Assembly: GCF_011043775.1 (NCBI RefSeq)
Contig: NZ_JAAKXY010000002.1
Location: forward strand, 765,901 to 829,900
Direction of reading: 5' to 3'
From: Natronolimnobius sp. AArcel1
GTDB taxonomy: Archaea; Halobacteriota; Halobacteria; Halobacteriales; Natrialbaceae
Length of the DNA stretch: 64,000 nt
In this document: positions 37,087 through 45,816 of the stretch, in pieces
How positions within the stretch are numbered: the stretch's first letter is position 1
Layout of the letters: every line of letters begins with the position of its first letter
Made by a program: the position numbers and the translations under genes
The notes under the pieces: model-generated
The model's database searches: none
Seen by the model: the letters and a program-made list of their open reading frames with translations, nothing else
Told to the model about the DNA's origin: nothing

Positions 37087-38319
37087 TCACTCCGCGTTCC
37101 GTTCGACGTACGATTCGAGGTTCTCGACAATACGATCGAGTTCCGTGCGTGTGAGGTCGCCCCCACCCCCGCTTCCCCCCTGGCCAGCGAGGCTGTCGCC
37201 GAGCATCTCAAACTCGTCTCGAGAGTGCTCGAGTAGCGGATTTAAGTCAAACCCGCCCAGCAACAGTAGGACGTCGACGTCGCTGCCTCGTCCGCGTTTA
37301 GGCGTCAGACTGGCTTGGCCGGCAACGTTGATGCCGTGTTTGTCTGTCCAGTCCTGAAAGGCACTGTAAACGTCCGGCTCGGTAATCTCCTCGTTGTCGA
37401 TCATGCTTTCAGGTGCGCGGACGATAGCGTATGCCGCCTGCGTGGTGGCGACATCCATCGGAACGTACGTGTTCTCTGCGGCCTGATCAAGCATGTACTT
37501 GAGTTCGTAGACATCGCCGTTGAGGTCCGTCGCGACGGCAGGCGTGAAGTGGTAGGCGTCCATCTGGGACGGAATCGTGACGTAATCTTTGATATCGATC
37601 ACGCTGTGGGTCTCGCGTCCGGCTCCGATCATCAGGTCAACCGCGGTGATGATCGCGTCGTTGATCGAGTCGTAGTGACGCCCACTCCCACGACCCTCGT
37701 CATCGAGGTGGGAGTTCGCTGCGAGCAGAACCATGTCGGCGTTCTGGTTTCCGTCAGCGTTCCGGAGCAACCGCGAAAGCCCGGAGACAGCGTTGAAGTG
37801 TCGTTGTGGCGGCTCAGTGTAATACGGCCAGACGCCGAATGCTGTGTGGATCACGCTGTCCATCCAGTCTTCTGACGCTCCGTCGTCATCCAAGTCGGCG
37901 AGGCCGTTTTTGAACTGATCAACAGCGTACGGAATCGACCCGTTTCCGGTGCCTCCTCCAAGCGTCGCAACGTGCATGAACGCATCAGCTCCATTGAAGT
38001 CACTAATTCGCCTGACGATGCGATCCAGGTCCTCTCGAGCACAGGCCTCCCCATTCGGGAAGAAGTTGCCGGCCCCCTGCTGAGTCCCGAACTCCAGTGC
38101 GTGTGACTGCATCATCTCCTCTTCGCCTTGATCAGACGCCATCTCGCCCCGCATTCGGTCGATTGTATTCCGGAGGTCAGCCCGGTTCGTATTCATTACC
38201 AGAATGCGGTCATCGATCCCCGGATTCTCGCTACGGTTGAAAAACTGCGAGGCGATTCGGCCGCCTCCCTCTCCCGACGCAATGACGCTCCATCTCGTAA
38301 ACGTATCTATCTGTGCCAT
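37087..38319 (-). CDS. Divergent tubulin/FtsZ-superfamily GTPase A
   Basis: 410 residues, soluble. GTPase elements: G1-like ASGEGGGRIA 14-23, ribose/phosphate loop QGAGNFFPNGEA 81-92, tubulin signature GGGTGNGS 121-128, an Asn-containing T6 (AANSH ~201-205), and T7 acids DIKD 242-245 after a helix H7 (INDAIITAVDLM). The C-terminal domain (~255-380) is followed by a Gly/Ser linker and a short helix. It is neither FtsZ1/2 nor CetZ: the spacing and C-terminus differ and the FtsZ tail motif is missing. ATG 38319 avoids overlap with the gene upstream; an in-frame start at 38334 is possible. Fifth gene of the eight-gene operon. Confidence 0.85.
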   Translation of the reverse strand: MAQIDTFTRWSVIASGEGGGRIASQFFNRSENPGIDDRILVMNTNRADLRNTIDRMRGEMASDQGEEEMMQSHALEFGTQQGAGNFFPNGEACAREDLDRIVRRISDFNGADAFMHVATLGGGTGNGSIPYAVDQFKNGLADLDDDGASEDWMDSVIHTAFGVWPYYTEPPQRHFNAVSGLSRLLRNADGNQNADMVLLAANSHLDDEGRGSGRHYDSINDAIITAVDLMIGAGRETHSVIDIKDYVTIPSQMDAYHFTPAVATDLNGDVYELKYMLDQAAENTYVPMDVATTQAAYAIVRAPESMIDNEEITEPDVYSAFQDWTDKHGINVAGQASLTPKRGRGSDVDVLLLLGGFDLNPLLEHSRDEFEMLGDSLAGQGGSGGGGDLTRTELDRIVENLESYVERNAE

Positions 38320-38320
38320 A

Positions 38321-40420
38321 TTATTGTGATTCAATCGCTGTTTCGCTTGTCGTCACGCTGTACTCTCCATCACCGTTGATCTCGCGGACAACGTCCCGTA
38401 TTACCGGCCTCGGAACCGGTGCAGACAGGAAGTTCCGCTCGAGGTCGTCGTACGTCAGCCGGTCGCCCGACTCCAGGTTGTACCGCAGGACGTTGGTCAG
38501 CTCCCGCTCGAGTTCTGCCCTGTCGTAGACGACGATTTCGTCGCCATCCTGACACACCGCATAGCTCGTTTGCTCGCTCCAGACTGCGAGCAAACACGGG
38601 GCGTGGGAGTCTCGAACGGGGAGGTCCATCTTGGTCGAGACGTACCCCTCGTCGTCGAACAGTTCCTTGAGGTGTGGGCGCATATCCCCTAGGACAGCCA
38701 CCATGTCAGTCTCGACACCCTCGCAGAGTTGATCGCGAAGATCTCGTTCGGCGAACTCCACGGTGATTTCGCGATCCTCGTTGACGCGTACCGCTCGCTC
38801 GATGGGTGCGAACGCTTCGTCACCCGGATCTGCCAAGAGCGTATGAGTCCCTTCGGGAACGTCGACAAACGTCGCCTTCCCGGCAATCCGGGTTTTGACA
38901 GTTTCGCTCGCCGCGTAGCCATCCGTCAACTCGAGCGTCGCCGTTCGGACATCGCCGCCTTTCTCGTAGGTCACCGCAATATCGAGGTCATAGGTCTCGA
39001 CGTCGCCACGTCTGAGCACGGGCACCGCAGGATCGAACTCGACACCGTCGTTTCGACGGAAGTAGAGCCCGAGGAACTGATCGGCGTGACGCATCGGCAG
39101 ATCGTCGCCGACCACCTCACCCTCCTGTTCGAGTGTTGTTTGAATCGTGTCAGCGACATCACCGTAGGCGTCGACGACCGCCGCCTTTGTGCTCGCCGTC
39201 TCAAGGGCCGTACTCAATCGGTCTGCAATCTCTCCCCACCGTTCAGCGAGCCCCTCGAGATCGTCGGCATCCTGCAGTTCGTCGACGTGTCGTTCGTCAA
39301 CGATCTCTGGCTCGGAGTAGTAGCCGGAGGGAAGTTCTGCATTCCGCAACGTCTCCACGTCGTCTGCGAGGTCGCGTTCCATCGCCGCAATCATGTCGAT
39401 ACACGTCCGACGCAGTTCCGATCGTGGACGACTCAATTCGGACAGATCCAGCGCCGAGTCGAGTTCCTCGATGGTCGAATCGATCCGATCGATATCGTCG
39501 ACGTACTCGGCGTTGACGTACGCCTCGACTTCAGCGTCTTTAACCGTCTCGACTAACCCGCGCATTGCGTCGCGTTCGCTTTCGAACGAGCCGGAGAATT
39601 GATCACGAAGTCGGTCACGGGCCTCGAGGATCCGCTCGACGGCCGTTCCAAAGTCGGTGCGTTCGAGGGCCGCCTCGGCCTCTTTTAGCTCCTGCTCGAT
39701 AGCGTTGCCATCGTCAGGTCGCGTTCCGCCTCGTCCCATCTCGCGGACGGTTCCGATCGCCGTCCTGACGATCTCGACTGCCTCCACTCGAAGCGCGTCG
39801 ATTGCGTCTCGACACTCTGGTATCGTTGCACTCTTGTCTGGTTCGAGTTCGGGGTAGGAGCCACCGGCTCCGTCGATGAGACCGACATCCGCGAGGCGAT
39901 CGATAGCGTCCTCGATGCGGTCTTGTTCTTGTGCGCCAAACTCCCGGAACGACGATTCGACGTCCTGCTCGATCGTTTCGATCTCGGTCGAAAGCCGCTC
40001 AAATTCCTGAAGATCAGCGCTTTTGACTCCCTTTCCGAGGTCGAACGCGCCCGTCTCGAGATCGAACGTAACGCCTTCCGTGCGGAAGTCGCCCGCGATC
40101 GATTCAAGCTGCGCGTCGACGCCGGCATTCCACTCTGGATAGTCGTTCTCGAGATCGTTTATCTGTCTGATGCACGCCTGAAACTCTTCTGCAATCGACC
40201 GGGCGCGCGTGCGGACGAATTGCTGTTCGCTCGTGCCGCTACGGGCAACGACGCCGCGAACGTACAGCGTAATTCCTGTAACGACGATTAGTGGGATGCC
40301 GACGAGGACGAACCAAGTCGCGGCCTGCGAACCGGACCAGACGAAGACGCCAGCTCCAATCGCTGCCGCGACGACGACGAGCGCGCCGACTCCTGCAGCC
40401 GTCTTTGCGTTCCCGCTCAT
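38321..40420 (-). CDS. Membrane-anchored coiled-coil protein
   Basis: 699 residues. Two membrane helices at the N-terminus (~8-30 and ~35-56) anchor a cytoplasmic body. A long acidic coiled-coil/helical region (~70-470) is followed by a beta domain (~480-575, YDLDIAVTYEKGGDVRTATLEL, carboxypeptidase-regulatory-like) and a mixed C-terminal domain containing SHAPCLLAVWSEQTSYAVCQDGDEIVVYDRAELEREL. The topology would place coiled coils next to tubulin-like GTPase A, which is coded one base downstream. Start ATG 40420 overlaps the previous stop (ATGA). No family recognised. Confidence 0.75.
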   Translation of the reverse strand: MSGNAKTAAGVGALVVVAAAIGAGVFVWSGSQAATWFVLVGIPLIVVTGITLYVRGVVARSGTSEQQFVRTRARSIAEEFQACIRQINDLENDYPEWNAGVDAQLESIAGDFRTEGVTFDLETGAFDLGKGVKSADLQEFERLSTEIETIEQDVESSFREFGAQEQDRIEDAIDRLADVGLIDGAGGSYPELEPDKSATIPECRDAIDALRVEAVEIVRTAIGTVREMGRGGTRPDDGNAIEQELKEAEAALERTDFGTAVERILEARDRLRDQFSGSFESERDAMRGLVETVKDAEVEAYVNAEYVDDIDRIDSTIEELDSALDLSELSRPRSELRRTCIDMIAAMERDLADDVETLRNAELPSGYYSEPEIVDERHVDELQDADDLEGLAERWGEIADRLSTALETASTKAAVVDAYGDVADTIQTTLEQEGEVVGDDLPMRHADQFLGLYFRRNDGVEFDPAVPVLRRGDVETYDLDIAVTYEKGGDVRTATLELTDGYAASETVKTRIAGKATFVDVPEGTHTLLADPGDEAFAPIERAVRVNEDREITVEFAERDLRDQLCEGVETDMVAVLGDMRPHLKELFDDEGYVSTKMDLPVRDSHAPCLLAVWSEQTSYAVCQDGDEIVVYDRAELERELTNVLRYNLESGDRLTYDDLERNFLSAPVPRPVIRDVVREINGDGEYSVTTSETAIESQ

Positions 40421-41490
40421 CGAATCACCCTGAACAAGTCGAGGCCATCACCGAGCAGAACGGTCAAGACGACCAGTCCTGCAATCACGAGTGCGGTCCC
40501 GACCAGCATCGGCAACAGCGCCGTCTTTCGATCGTAGTTTACGTTCCGACTCAGTTTCATTTTCTCCTCGACACGCCGTGCTGCCACAAGCGGTATCGCC
40601 GCCCCGGCAACCGCACCGACAAGCAGTCCACCGATCAGCGATCCGAACAGCGAGAACTGAACTGTCGATTGCGGCTCGGTTCGTTCGTTCGCAACCGCGT
40701 CACGGTACTCGCTGGTTGCATCCTCGAGCGCCGCAGTTCGGTCCGCTTGCTCTGTTTCGATCACGTCGATCGCACTGAACGTTCCTGTCGTGTTCCCCGC
40801 CGCCGCTTCCGCGTTCAAATAGTCGACAATTTTGGTTTCGTTCGTCGTCATAGCCTCGTGTCGGTCCTCGAGCTTTTCGAGCGTCTTTGCTCCCGCCTCG
40901 AGGTCGAGTCCGTCGTCGCTCGCGGTCGTTTCGTTCAGTTCCTCAATGCTCGCCGTGAGATCCTCGCTAGCCCCGAGGTAGTTCTCTTCGTGGAGTTCGT
41001 ACTCCGATCCAGTTCCGGCGATCCAGTCCACACCTGCGAACGCTTCGTCAGTCGCATACTCGCTCGTGGCGACCGTCACCGTGATCGCCTCGGGCGTCTC
41101 TTCGTACTCAGGGACCGTGACGGCGTCCTCGAAGACAATCTCGTCGGTGATACCGACAACGACGAACTCGTAGTGCTCATCACTCTCGGTCGGTCTCTCG
41201 GTCACCTCAAGGCCCTCGAGCTCACTTTCGTTGAGCCACTCATCTTCGGGTTCGTCGTCCGCGTCGCAGAACACTACTTCAACCGTCGAGTTGACGTGAA
41301 GCTCCAGGTTTTCGTCAGGTTTGTAGGTCTCGTCTGCGACGACGCCAACGACGGCTGGTTCGTCGACATCTTCACAGTGGTCCTCGACGGCCGCAACGGA
41401 ACCCGTCGCAGCGACGGCGACCGCTACCAGCCCAATCGCGAACAACGCCACGGCAACGACGATTCGTCCGTCATTGCTGGTCTCGTTCAT
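40417..41490 (-). CDS. Exported/membrane protein with helical ectodomain
   Basis: 357 residues. An N-terminal hydrophobic segment (~10-34, signal or anchor) is followed by an acidic beta domain, then a helical stretch (~165-270), and two C-terminal membrane helices (~278-305 FSLFGSLIGGLLVGAVAGAAIPL and ~322-348) separated by a basic loop RRVEEKMKLSRNVNYDRK. It overlaps both neighbours by four bases. The double C-terminal anchor with a basic loop predicts an ectodomain facing out. Family unknown. Confidence 0.73.
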   Translation of the reverse strand: MNETSNDGRIVVAVALFAIGLVAVAVAATGSVAAVEDHCEDVDEPAVVGVVADETYKPDENLELHVNSTVEVVFCDADDEPEDEWLNESELEGLEVTERPTESDEHYEFVVVGITDEIVFEDAVTVPEYEETPEAITVTVATSEYATDEAFAGVDWIAGTGSEYELHEENYLGASEDLTASIEELNETTASDDGLDLEAGAKTLEKLEDRHEAMTTNETKIVDYLNAEAAAGNTTGTFSAIDVIETEQADRTAALEDATSEYRDAVANERTEPQSTVQFSLFGSLIGGLLVGAVAGAAIPLVAARRVEEKMKLSRNVNYDRKTALLPMLVGTALVIAGLVVLTVLLGDGLDLFRVIR

Positions 41491-41771
41491 CCCAATCGTC
41501 CCCCAATTTCCTTGTTTTTGTACCAGTAGGTCACGCCGCTTGCGACGACTATTCCGACTCCAAGCCCCAGCAGAAGGCCCCCGCCCACGACGAGCAACGC
41601 CTGGTCAGCGAACTCGTGGGTCAACGCCGCGGTCTCCGTCGCAGTGATATCGTCTTGTATCGACAATTCGCCCGCTGAGTCGCTCGCTCCGGCGACAGCA
41701 ACGAAACCGAACCAAAAGACGGCAAGCACACTCGCTCCGAACGTTGCCCGTCGTGTCCCACCCCACCTCAT
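41487..41771 (-). CDS. Small exported single-span membrane protein
   Basis: 94 residues. A signal-like hydrophobic stretch (~10-29, ending near AGASDS) is followed by an acidic segment and one membrane helix (~58-82, ALLVVGGGLLLGLGVGIVVASGV), then a short Lys/Arg tail YWYKNKEIGGRLG. It overlaps the tubulin-like gene before it and the next gene after it by four bases each, so it is a genuine operon member. Too small for a fold guess. Confidence 0.7.
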   Translation of the reverse strand: MRWGGTRRATFGASVLAVFWFGFVAVAGASDSAGELSIQDDITATETAALTHEFADQALLVVGGGLLLGLGVGIVVASGVTYWYKNKEIGGRLG

Positions 41772-43057
41772 GCCAGTAACTCCTCCGTCTCCCGCTCGTA
41801 GGCGTCGGCCGCCGCCTCGATCTCCTTGAGTCGGTCGATATCTTCTCGGCGATAAGTCAACAACGTCGTCACCGATGCCAGATTCCGGTCACTAAGTGCA
41901 ACTCCCAAGTTCACCTCATTCAGCCCGCAACTGCGCTCAAGGAACTCCTTAACGGTCCCTGTCTCGACGCTGTGTGAGCCGCCGCCGAGGGTCGCACTCG
42001 GCGCTCGGATCAGTGCGATGGCTTTCTGTGCGTCCTCAACATCGGCGTTTGCGAGCGTCTGTTTCGACGCCGACAGCCGCGAGAGTGCAGCGCTGTCGAT
42101 GTTTCGCTTTCCGACGAACGGTAACAGGTAGCCCGAAAGCGACCGCGTCATCGTTACCGAACGACCGATTGCGCCGTAACCCGGCGTCGACTCCTCGGTG
42201 CCGACGCCGAACGAGAGCGACGTCACGATGTCACGAACGTCAATGTCCGGCGTGTCGATGCCGTCAACCTCACTTGCGTCGACGCTGCTCAACATCGGCC
42301 CCGCAACCATGTCGTGGATCGCCGTCGCAACGTACTCGTTGTACTCACCGAACTCTCCGCCCGCAGAGGCGAGGTACGAAATCCGCTGATTATCCATCAG
42401 AATTATCCCGTCAACCTCCTCCTCGAGGCGCTCGAGCCCGTACCGTGCGTTCCACGCTTGTCGACCAGCGCTCGGGCCGTCGTCGTCTGAACTAGCTCCT
42501 CCTCTCGTGTTTGGCAGGACGGCGACCGCGACGACTTTTGTTTGCCCGTCAGTAAACGATTTGATCTCTCGGGCCAGATGCGGACCGATCCCGCATCCAG
42601 TTCCCCCGCCTAGTCCGAGAAAGAGAAACGCAAACTGAATCGTGTTGGATCGACTAGGGTCGGTTTGGACGTCTTCTGCCCCTTCGGAATCGTCTGCTCT
42701 GTCGTACCCGTCGTCGAAACGCTCCCCGAAAATCGTCTGGAGTTCAGACGCATGCTCGCTCATCACCTCGTCAGCTTCCACCGGATTGCGCCCGAATCCT
42801 CCCGTGACCATCTCTTCGAAGCCCGGTTCGGTCCCCTGAACCAGGCCGTGCTGTTCTGCGACACCGTACTGATCTCCGGCGGGAACATTCGACAGGTTCT
42901 GTAAGTCTCGCATCGTCGAATTGAAGACCATTGGACGACCGAGCGTCGAAATGTCGGTTGACTCGAATAGCCCTAACATCGAGTCGTCGGTGTAATCAAA
43001 AATTGAGTCGACGATCGCTCCCCCGGCCTGTCCCGCCCCAACAAACAGGTACGTCAT
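41768..43057 (-). CDS. Divergent tubulin/FtsZ-superfamily GTPase B
   Basis: 429 residues, soluble. G1 loop FVGAGQAGGAIV 5-16, phosphate loop GFGRNPVEA 87-95, tubulin signature GLGGGTGCGIGP 148-159, T6 MDNQR 221-225, T7 acids DIDVRD 271-276. A strand LPNT after the signature and the H7-like helix (EYVATAIHDMV) also match. The C-terminal domain ends in a Glu/Lys helix (~400-429). It is first in the eight-gene operon, ahead of GTPase A. The two are strongly diverged, so they might form a heteropolymer. ATG 43057 is fixed by an AAATAAAC promoter-like element ~20-28 bases upstream. Confidence 0.85.
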   Translation of the reverse strand: MTYLFVGAGQAGGAIVDSIFDYTDDSMLGLFESTDISTLGRPMVFNSTMRDLQNLSNVPAGDQYGVAEQHGLVQGTEPGFEEMVTGGFGRNPVEADEVMSEHASELQTIFGERFDDGYDRADDSEGAEDVQTDPSRSNTIQFAFLFLGLGGGTGCGIGPHLAREIKSFTDGQTKVVAVAVLPNTRGGASSDDDGPSAGRQAWNARYGLERLEEEVDGIILMDNQRISYLASAGGEFGEYNEYVATAIHDMVAGPMLSSVDASEVDGIDTPDIDVRDIVTSLSFGVGTEESTPGYGAIGRSVTMTRSLSGYLLPFVGKRNIDSAALSRLSASKQTLANADVEDAQKAIALIRAPSATLGGGSHSVETGTVKEFLERSCGLNEVNLGVALSDRNLASVTTLLTYRREDIDRLKEIEAAADAYERETEELLA

Positions 43058-43359
43058 TTTCGTATCAACCGGTTGTTTATTTCGAGTGAAGAAATAGTTA
43101 CTAAACGGTACATTTCTCGACAGTAGTTAGTACTCGAGTAGTCAGTAATAAAAATACTGGCTGAATACGATATTTCGTTTTATCCAGGTCATATTTGGTT
43201 ATTTGTACGCTATAGGTCAAACATCTATATCTCAGAAATATGGAAAATACTCCAACCATATTGCCTGAAGTGATTATTTGGCCGCTGTCACTACTATACT
43301 AGAAGATGATTGGAACTGCCAACTGAGACAGGGACTCGCCACCCGCGTAATCAAGCCGA
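43058..43359. promoter_or_regulatory. AT-rich promoter/operator region of the tubulin operon
   Basis: 302 bases, markedly more AT-rich than the rest, between two minus-strand operons. A TATA-like AAATAAAC (minus strand, ~43077-43084) suits the GTPase B start. Further upstream are a perfect 10-base palindrome TACTCGAGTA (43131-43140) and an imperfect direct repeat AGTAGT(T/C)AGTA at 43122-43132 and 43137-43147. These look like binding sites for a regulator. No credible gene lies in it. Confidence 0.6.
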
Positions 43360-45417
43360 CTACCCGCGTAGCCGACGAAGCATCACGCTGTACTCGTTTC
43401 GCTCGTAGAGTTGCTCAATATAGTCAAGGAGTTCCTCGGACGCAGAAAGGACTCCGGCTGCCTGTTCTGGCTGTCGTCCCTCGAGCGCGGCCGCTTCGTT
43501 GCGCAGTTCCGCAGCCAACGAGAGGAAGTGCTTTGGTATCGTGTGGTTGTGATCTGCCCGAACGGTGATGTACTCGTCTTCTATCGTTTCGATCCGCCGG
43601 TCGACAGCCGTCGTGAGTCGGTCGAAATCGACCGAACCATCACTGGGTCTGGCCCTGGACAGTCGTGGGAGTAGCGTTCGATCATAGAATGTACTCTCCT
43701 GATAGATCGCGTACAGCTGTACGTCGTCGATCTCGTTTCGATCGACCATTGCCTCGAGTTCCCGGACGCGGTCAGCGAGATGGCGATACACAGCTCCCTC
43801 CTCACGCTGGAGTTCTCCATCGAGGGAGTCGAGTCGCCGGCGAACGTCGCGCTCGCCAATGTCTGCGATTGCCGCTTGTAAGTCAGCGAACTCATCGAGT
43901 GAGTCAATCGTTGCGCGCAACACGTCCGTCAATTCGTTGCTGTGCCCACCACCAAGAACCTCGAGCAACTCGCGGGACTGCGCGCTCTGCGGGCGCGCTG
44001 ACCGCTCGAATTCAGCAATGGTCTCGGTCACCGATTCGTCCGCTCCCGACGCCGCAAACACGATTTCGTTCCGTTCGAGTGCCCTTGCCAGTTCGGCGGT
44101 TCGAGACTCAATGTCGGTCGAGCGAATCGTCAGATCGTCCGCCTGTTCGGCTTCTTGACAAAGCTTTTTGGCCGCCTCCCGAAGTTGCTCTCGTTTCCGT
44201 TCAACGGTCTCGAGCGTTTCCTCGCGCTCGCGCCCTCGCTCGAAAACCGGCACTAACGCGGTAGCCAGATCGCCGTTCGTCCCGGTTAGCCGTCGACGGG
44301 CGGACTCGAGTTCTCGACTCGAAGACGGATCATCGATTGCATCGACTGCGTCGATCACTGCGACAGCCGAGTCGATGACCGCGACCGCATCACTCAAAAC
44401 GGTCTCGACGCGGTCGCTTGACGCGTCGGAATCAGAGAGGGTCCGACAAAGTTGGCTTGCAACGGCCGACTCGGGCCGTTCGTGCTCGGCAACCGTCTCC
44501 GCAGCAGTTGCCGCCACACTCGGTTCGGTGTCGTCGCCACTCTCATCGTCCTCGTGTCCCTGCTTGCGCTGTGGCCCTTGAGCGTTGGTCCCTGCGGTCC
44601 GCAGGCTCGAGTTCGACTCGGCGTTTGAATGGGATTTCTCAGCTGTTGACTCGAGCGGTGATTCGACGCCACACGCGGGACAGAAACTTGCATTGGTCGA
44701 GACAGTTTCCCCACAAGCGGAACAAGGTTGGCCGTTCGACCAAGGGGCCGATCCGCTACGTTCGCCATGCGTTGGTGTCCGGTCTTGCTCTCTGTCCGCG
44801 GATGTCGGCCTTCCTTTAGACGTCGACGGTATGGAGGCGTTTGGTTTCGATCGCGTCTCTTCGGTCACGTCGTCCGAATCGGCATCGTTCGCCGCAGCCG
44901 ATGTTCTCTCAGTGGTGTCGTCGACGTCAGACTTGGCATTTCGGTGTTCCGAGTATGTGTCTTTCACGTTATCGACAGTGTTAGCCGCCTCTGCGGTTTT
45001 TTTCACTGTTTGGTCGGTCGGTACGGGCGTTGTTCGGACTTTCTGTGCGATCCAGCCGCTGACGAGTCCGCCGATCATTCCCAGCGTAACGGAGTGTATC
45101 ACGATTATCCCGACGAGAACGATGAGACTTCCTGCAAGCAGATCTCCCAGGAACGGCACGTCGGCTACCATGCCCGCGAAGAACACGCCAAGTATAATGG
45201 CGGGAAACGTCATCGCCAGTCCCTTAAGAAAACCGGACTTCAGTCCGCCGAGCGGTCCTCGGTTGATAATATAGGCTGTCGTCGCCCCGCCGAGGAGCGG
45301 TGCACCGATTTGTACAACCGGGATGAAGTAGACTATTTTGGTCACAATCACTCCCGCAAGGATTGCTTTCAGCAACTTCCCGGTCCCCTCGCCTCCCTTA
45401 TTTGTAGACTCGCTCAT
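43360..45417 (-). CDS. Multi-pass membrane protein with zinc ribbon and coiled coil
   Basis: 685 residues. The N-terminal ~125 residues hold about four membrane helices in a Gly-rich small-membrane-domain arrangement like haloarchaeal DUF5518 proteins (GAPLLGGATTAYIINRGPLGGLKSGFLKG). A disordered polar stretch follows, then a zinc ribbon (PCSACGETVSTNASFCPACG, ~231-250), more disorder, and a long helical/coiled-coil C-terminus (~330-685). This is a cytoplasmic arm on a membrane base. It is on the same strand as the operon downstream but separated from it by 302 bases. Function unknown; role with the tubulins inferred from position. Confidence 0.75.
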   Translation of the reverse strand: MSESTNKGGEGTGKLLKAILAGVIVTKIVYFIPVVQIGAPLLGGATTAYIINRGPLGGLKSGFLKGLAMTFPAIILGVFFAGMVADVPFLGDLLAGSLIVLVGIIVIHSVTLGMIGGLVSGWIAQKVRTTPVPTDQTVKKTAEAANTVDNVKDTYSEHRNAKSDVDDTTERTSAAANDADSDDVTEETRSKPNASIPSTSKGRPTSADREQDRTPTHGERSGSAPWSNGQPCSACGETVSTNASFCPACGVESPLESTAEKSHSNAESNSSLRTAGTNAQGPQRKQGHEDDESGDDTEPSVAATAAETVAEHERPESAVASQLCRTLSDSDASSDRVETVLSDAVAVIDSAVAVIDAVDAIDDPSSSRELESARRRLTGTNGDLATALVPVFERGREREETLETVERKREQLREAAKKLCQEAEQADDLTIRSTDIESRTAELARALERNEIVFAASGADESVTETIAEFERSARPQSAQSRELLEVLGGGHSNELTDVLRATIDSLDEFADLQAAIADIGERDVRRRLDSLDGELQREEGAVYRHLADRVRELEAMVDRNEIDDVQLYAIYQESTFYDRTLLPRLSRARPSDGSVDFDRLTTAVDRRIETIEDEYITVRADHNHTIPKHFLSLAAELRNEAAALEGRQPEQAAGVLSASEELLDYIEQLYERNEYSVMLRRLRG

Positions 45418-45816
45418 TAGTCATCCCAACCGCCAATTACTAACCATCTGTTAAAAATTTGTGTGTGGATTCGCTTTCCGAACCGTTGAAAGAACGGTTT
45501 GCCTACCGCCTTTGCTCTCGTTCCTTGTTTTGTTCCGTCCGGAATTGGGCGGGTAGCGGTTCCCTTTTCAGATATTGGCGATCACCAGTTACGATTACTG
45601 CTACTCGCCCTGTACGTTCCTGTCGAGTCGTACACCGACCTGCTACCCGTTCCAGAACCTATGTAGAAACCAGTTATGTGTCTGAATATGATATGTGTAC
45701 TATAGAACCAAATATATATGCTAGTCACAGTGATTGCACGGCAGCTGTGTCATCAGGCCAGCCCCGGTTCAGCTTTGAGCCAATAGTTTTACTAATTCTG
45801 CGCCGAGGGTCATCGT
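45418..45816. promoter_or_regulatory. Divergent promoter region with a hairpin repeat
   Basis: 399 bases without a gene between divergent membrane-protein genes. A perfect inverted repeat AACCGTT-GAAAG-AACGGTT lies at 45481-45499, about 65-80 bases upstream of the minus-strand gene. A T/A-rich run (45451-45460) could be that gene's TATA element. For the plus-strand gene, TTTTACTAA at 45787-45795 lies 22-30 bases before ATG 45817. A second AT-rich element AATATATATG lies at 45712-45721. Confidence 0.5.

Noticed and set aside
38729..39556. Plus-strand open frame of 275 codons opposite the coiled-coil membrane protein
   Set aside because: It is antisense to a gene with typical acidic composition and has no family resemblance or promoter; high G+C creates such frames.
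37087..43057. Calling the tubulin-like genes ftsZ
   Set aside because: Their signatures and T7 loops fit the superfamily, but the C-termini, spacing and context differ from FtsZ1/FtsZ2, and no cell-division neighbours are present.
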